From DATILI01 sp035476635 (lineage in GTDB: Bacteria > Pseudomonadota > Gammaproteobacteria > Burkholderiales > Burkholderiaceae_C): 16,060 nt of DNA. Shown piece after piece: positions 12,981 to 16,060 of this stretch. Position 1 is the first letter of the stretch, and every line of letters begins with the position of its first letter. A program made the position numbers and the translations under genes. Below the pieces are notes generated by a model. It saw only the letters and a list, made by a program, of their open reading frames with translations. It did not search any database and was not told the origin of the DNA. Where the stretch lies: assembly GCA_035476635.1 (NCBI GenBank), contig DATILI010000081.1, forward strand, positions 1 to 16,060, given 5' to 3'.

Positions 12981-13727
12981 TCAGGTGCTGGATGCCTTGC
13001 GCAACGGCATGCGGTACAACCACACCGGTCGCCCATCGGGCGCGTGCAGCATGGCTTGCGGCTGCAGGGCGCGGGCTTCGAATTCCAGGCTGACGAGCCA
13101 GGCGCCCGGCTGCAGTTCGGCCATGGCCTTCTCAACCGCGCGGTGCATGCTCTCGGGGCGCTGGAACAAGTACACCATGGCGTAGCGGCTCCAGTTTGCG
13201 CGCCAGATGTCGCCGCGGCGCACCTGCGCCCAGGGGCAGCGCAGTGCACACGCGGCGCGCAGTGGCCAGCTCCATTCGACGCCGTGCAGGCGGGCCGTGG
13301 GATAGGCCTGGCGCAGCGCGATGAGGCCGTCGCCCAGGCCGCAGCCGGCGTCCAGTATCAAGGCCTCATTGGCCAAGGGCGCATGGGCTGCAAGTTCGCG
13401 CAGCGCGCCGGCGGGCGTGGGAAACAGCGGTGCATCGCGCCAGGCGTTGAGGGGGTAGATCAGCAGGCACAGGCCCAGCGGCAGCAGCCAGGCCCAGGCG
13501 GGCAACGCGGCCACGCCGGAGGCGGCCAACGAGAGCGGAAAGCCCAGGGCAATCAGCGCACGCCGCCACCAGGTGCCGCCGAGCAGGCTGAGCGCGGCGC
13601 CCCAGGCCGAGGCCAGTACGAGTGCCGCGACGCCGGCAGCGGGGCTTTGCTGCAACAGAAGAAAAAGCGCCCACGCACTGGCCCACGCCAGCAGGGCCGG
13701 CAAGGGCCAGGGCAGGCGCGGCTTCAC
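12981..13727 (-). CDS. Membrane-anchored class I SAM-dependent methyltransferase
   Basis: A 248-residue protein with an N-terminal membrane part, three or four hydrophobic helices (about 9-26, 31-50, 57-74, 77-92), followed by a cytoplasmic Rossmann methyltransferase domain (about 105-240). Motif I is LILDAGCGLGDG (123-134); the acidic residue of motif II is Glu151 in HGVEWSW. RRGDIWRANW (170-179) fits the motif III region, and AELQPGAWLVSLEFE (203-217) the late strand. The start is GTG at 13727, overlapping the TGA of the upstream 450-residue gene as GTGA. No ATG is available in frame before the domain, and the open frame beyond is only shadow. AAGGGC lies about 11 nt upstream. Substrate unknown; coupling to an exported protein and proximity to lipoprotein genes hint at an envelope substrate, which is inference. 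Confidence 0.78.
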   Translation of the reverse strand: MKPRLPWPLPALLAWASAWALFLLLQQSPAAGVAALVLASAWGAALSLLGGTWWRRALIALGFPLSLAASGVAALPAWAWLLPLGLCLLIYPLNAWRDAPLFPTPAGALRELAAHAPLANEALILDAGCGLGDGLIALRQAYPTARLHGVEWSWPLRAACALRCPWAQVRRGDIWRANWSRYAMVYLFQRPESMHRAVEKAMAELQPGAWLVSLEFEARALQPQAMLHAPDGRPVWLYRMPLRKASST

Positions 13728-15076
13728 CGGCCGAACAAGCCCTTGAGCAGGTTCACGGGATTGGGCACGGGCAGCACGGATTCGACGGCACTCTGCACGG
13801 GGTTCACGGGCGGCTGTTGCGCGTCCTGCGCACCGGCCATGGGCGCGGCAGGCTGCCCCATCCCGGCCGCGCCGCCACGCATGCGCGCGCCCTCCTCGCC
13901 GAGCATGGCAATGGTGTGCGACTTCACGCGCACGCGCACGGCCCACTCGGGCTCCCACACGGCGCGCGGGTCGGCCGGGCGCGGCGGGTGCGCGAAGTTG
14001 CTTTCGCCGCCGTAGGCCATCATGCGCAGCATGGCGGGCATGCCATCGCCACGCGCGCCCTCGGCCGCGGCGAAGATGCCCTTGGGAATCGCGCACTGCG
14101 TGGTCTCGGGCTGCAGCAGCACCTTGTCCTTGAGCCAGCGCTCGATCGTGCCATTGGGCAGGTAGTCGAACAGGCCCATGCCGGTGTCGGGCGCCTCGGC
14201 GCTGGACCACATGATGAGGTCGTCGCCCGACTTGCTCATCGCGTGCAGGTAGTAGGCCCGCGCGTTGTTCACCATGGCCCAGTTGGCGGTCATGCTGTCT
14301 TTCAGGCCACCACTGGTCTGCAGCGCGATCGCGGGCATCAGGTCCTGCGCGGCGCCGAGCGTGAACTTCATCGAGGCCGGAACGCCGTCGCCCTGCACCC
14401 GGTGCTCGCCGACCAGCGAGCTGTCGCGGCCCAGGTTCACGCGGTTCTTCTCATTCGGATAGAGCGCATGCGCGGGGCTCACGCGCGCGCCGCGGTCGGC
14501 TGCGTAGCGGCCCGCGAAAGCGGTGCCGAACTCGGCCGGGTTGCCGCGCGCGAAGTCGATGATGCGTGGCTGGCCGCGGCGTACTTCGGTGCCACAGCCC
14601 CAATAGATCAGGACGCGGCCCTTGGGCTTTTCGTTGCGGTATTCGTCGGGCACCTCGGTCGGCTCGGGTTCACGCGTGGCCTGTGCCTTGGGCGGCACCA
14701 GCGGCAGGCTGTCGCCCATGCGCATGCCCGCGGGAATCGCCTGCGTGGCCTCCACGCCGGGCCTGAGGCTGTTGTGCAGCGCGATGTCGAGCACACGCGG
14801 CGGCATGATGTTCGCACCGCGCGCCGCGCCATAGGAGGTATTGCCACCGGCGGCGGCACCACCGCGCGCGCCACCCATCATGCCGCCGAGCAGACCGCCG
14901 GCGCCGGTAGGCAGGCTGTCCATCTCGGGCATGCCGGCCATGGTGCCGGTGGATACGTCCATCCAGAGCTGCGCCTTGGGTGGCTTGGTGTTTTGCGCGA
15001 TTGCGCTACCGGCACCGAGCGCGCCGCATGCGAGCGCGAGAATGGCCAGACGTGGGTTGGGTTTGAGCGTGATCAT
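13724..15076 (-). CDS. Exported 450-residue protein of unknown function
   Basis: No family name recognised. Signal peptide MITLKPNPRLAILALACGAL continues to AIA|QN with cleavage after residue 27. After it come QLWMDVSTGTMAGMPEM (36-52), a Gly/Met/Ala-rich low-complexity stretch (about 57-90), and a beta-type segment GRVLIYWGCGTEVRRGQP (153-170). Another conserved-looking block is NARAYYLHAMSKSGDDLIMW (271-290), ending SSAEAP; then IERWLKDKVLLQPETTQCAIP (311-331). The C-terminus is low-complexity Gly/Met/Pro/Gln (397-440), ending LLKGLFGR. Cys161 and Cys328 are the only mature cysteines and may pair. The start was chosen at 15076 because AGGAGAGG lies 8 nt upstream (15085-15092) and it opens the signal peptide; the frame extends to 15133. 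Its stop overlaps the methyltransferase GTG. Probably periplasmic or outer-membrane associated. Confidence 0.75.
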   Translation of the reverse strand: MITLKPNPRLAILALACGALGAGSAIAQNTKPPKAQLWMDVSTGTMAGMPEMDSLPTGAGGLLGGMMGGARGGAAAGGNTSYGAARGANIMPPRVLDIALHNSLRPGVEATQAIPAGMRMGDSLPLVPPKAQATREPEPTEVPDEYRNEKPKGRVLIYWGCGTEVRRGQPRIIDFARGNPAEFGTAFAGRYAADRGARVSPAHALYPNEKNRVNLGRDSSLVGEHRVQGDGVPASMKFTLGAAQDLMPAIALQTSGGLKDSMTANWAMVNNARAYYLHAMSKSGDDLIMWSSAEAPDTGMGLFDYLPNGTIERWLKDKVLLQPETTQCAIPKGIFAAAEGARGDGMPAMLRMMAYGGESNFAHPPRPADPRAVWEPEWAVRVRVKSHTIAMLGEEGARMRGGAAGMGQPAAPMAGAQDAQQPPVNPVQSAVESVLPVPNPVNLLKGLFGR

Positions 15077-15084
15077 TGTTGTTA

Positions 15085-15092
15085 CCTCTCCT
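15085..15092 (-). promoter_or_regulatory. Ribosome binding site deciding the start of the 450-residue exported protein
   Basis: Read leftward AGGAGAGG lies 8 nt before the ATG at 15076. The alternative in-frame ATG at 15133 abuts the parB stop and would place 19 residues before the signal peptide. Confidence 0.65.
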
Positions 15093-15133
15093 GTGTGAAT
15101 CGCAAGGGCCCAGGTCTCGCGCAGGAACTGCAT

Positions 15134-16057
15134 TCAGACCGAGCGAAGGCGTTCGATCAATCCGTTGAGTTCATCGAGCGAGCCGAAGTGTATGGCGAGC
15201 TCTCCCATTTCCTCGATGCGCCCGGCGCGCTTTGTGCGCTTTTTCACGCGTATCTCGACTTCGGCGGTGAGCAGGTCGGCAAGCTCTTCTTCCACGCGCT
15301 TCAAGTCGCGCGACTTCTCGGCACGCGGCTTGGGTGCGACCAGGTTGAACTCGGCGCTGAGTTTCTTGACTAGGCTCTCGGCTTCGCGCACCGACATCTT
15401 CTTGGCGACGATCTGGTTACCCGCAGTGATCTGCGTGACCTTCTCCAGCGCCAGCAAGGCGCGTGCGTGGCCCATGTCCAGGTCGCCGGCCATCAGCATG
15501 GTCTGCACCGGCTCGGCCAGATGCAGCAGGCGCAGGAGATTCGATGCGGCGCTGCGCGAGCGGCCGACGGCTTGCGCCGCCTGCTCATGCGTCAAGCCGA
15601 ATTCCTTGACCAGGCGCTGCAGGCCGTGCGCCTCTTCGAGCGGGTTCAGGTCTTCGCGCTGGATATTCTCGATCAGCGCCATGGCGGCGGCCGATTCGTT
15701 GGGTACATCGCGCACCAGCACCGGCACGCTGTCCAGCCCGGCGAGGCGGGCCGCACGGAAGCGGCGTTCGCCGGCGATGATTTCGTACTTGCCTGCGTTC
15801 TCGCCTTCGACGAGCCGGCGAACAAGAATCGGCTGCATGATGCCTTGCGCCTTGATGGACTCGGCCAGCTCGTACAGCGCGCCCTCGTCCATGCGCGTGC
15901 GCGGCTGGTACATGCCGGGCACCATATCGGCGAGCAGCAGCGAAGCCGGCAACCCCGGGCTGCCCGATGCGGCATCGGCCGCTGCGCCCTCTTCGACCTT
16001 GGGGCCGAGCAATGCTTCCAGGCCGCGGCCCAGGCCCTTGGGTTTCTTGGTAACCAT
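15134..16057 (-). CDS. parB: Chromosome-partitioning protein ParB
   Basis: Complete 307-residue chromosomal ParB/Spo0J, a CTP-dependent clamp that loads at parS and spreads on DNA, working with the ParA ATPase. The N-terminal ParA-contact motif KGLGRGLEALLG is at 7-18. The ParB/Srx CTP-binding domain follows, with YQPRTRMDE (50-58), IKAQGIMQPILVR (68-80), GERRFRAARLAGL (96-108) and ENIQREDLNPLEEA (130-143). The helix-turn-helix is HEQAAQAVGRSRSAASNLLRL at about 157-177. The C-terminal dimerisation domain covers about 255-307. Nothing is truncated. parA would be expected just upstream, outside the window. 57 bp separate its stop from the 450-residue gene. Its presence suggests proximity to the chromosome origin (established tendency in Proteobacteria, not shown here). 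Confidence 0.97.
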   Translation of the reverse strand: MVTKKPKGLGRGLEALLGPKVEEGAAADAASGSPGLPASLLLADMVPGMYQPRTRMDEGALYELAESIKAQGIMQPILVRRLVEGENAGKYEIIAGERRFRAARLAGLDSVPVLVRDVPNESAAAMALIENIQREDLNPLEEAHGLQRLVKEFGLTHEQAAQAVGRSRSAASNLLRLLHLAEPVQTMLMAGDLDMGHARALLALEKVTQITAGNQIVAKKMSVREAESLVKKLSAEFNLVAPKPRAEKSRDLKRVEEELADLLTAEVEIRVKKRTKRAGRIEEMGELAIHFGSLDELNGLIERLRSV

Positions 16058-16060
16058 GTT

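Noticed and set aside
13622..15373. A 583-codon rightward open frame opposite the 450-residue gene and the parB end
   Set aside because: Its translation is an Arg/His/Ala/Gly/Val-rich shadow without domains, signal peptide or ribosome site. The opposite strand has a signal peptide, a ribosome site and overlapping gene junctions.
15077..16060. Searched for a parS site (TGTTTCACGTGAAACA type) near parB and in the rest of the window
   Set aside because: No convincing match found by eye; parS may lie outside the window.
1..16060. Looked for CRISPR arrays, insertion-sequence ends, tRNA or rRNA genes and prophage genes
   Set aside because: No regularly spaced repeats, transposase, integrase or RNA-gene motif was recognised.

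Overview
The window is GC-rich, densely coded chromosomal DNA of a Gram-negative bacterium. Outer-membrane lipoprotein signals, a chromosomal-type ParB, an LpoB/YcfL-type envelope cluster and the general protein character suggest a betaproteobacterium, most likely Burkholderiales (Comamonadaceae-like). That placement is inference from protein style, not from a marker gene. No rRNA, tRNA, CRISPR array, insertion sequence or integrase was seen, and no gene-free stretch exceeds about 215 bases.

Region 1 (1-3769): a leftward operon encodes a cytoplasmic alpha/beta hydrolase, two DppB/DppC-type ABC permeases and the first codons of the ATP-binding subunit. The genes overlap or nearly touch (2 nt, then ATGA and ATGA). 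A LysR-type regulator is transcribed divergently from a short AT-rich intergenic region with a recognisable promoter and a 15-bp inverted repeat. This looks like a regulated uptake-plus-hydrolysis module for a peptide-like or other small substrate. No substrate-binding protein is visible.

Region 2 (3957-7249): a type II toxin-antitoxin pair (Unstab_antitox-type antitoxin and ParE/RelE-like toxin, ATGA overlap), a leftward PduO-type cob(I)alamin adenosyltransferase, a small exported EF-hand protein followed by a hairpin, and a D-lactate dehydrogenase (cytochrome)-type flavoprotein.

Region 3 (7256-15076, all leftward): a cell-envelope locus. In transcription order it encodes a 450-residue exported protein of unknown family, a membrane-anchored SAM methyltransferase (GTGA overlap), a CsgG-family lipoprotein, a COG3014-type lipoprotein, a YcfL (DUF1425) homologue, LpoB, a second exported CsgG/LpoB-fold protein and an exported alpha/beta hydrolase. 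The YcfL-LpoB pairing is known from enterobacteria, where LpoB activates the peptidoglycan synthase PBP1b. The wider assembly, with two CsgG-superfamily proteins and an unknown exported partner, is the most interesting part of the window. A role in outer-membrane secretion or cell-wall assembly is inference.

Region 4 (15134-16057): a complete chromosomal ParB, 57 bases upstream of the envelope locus, which suggests a location near the replication origin.
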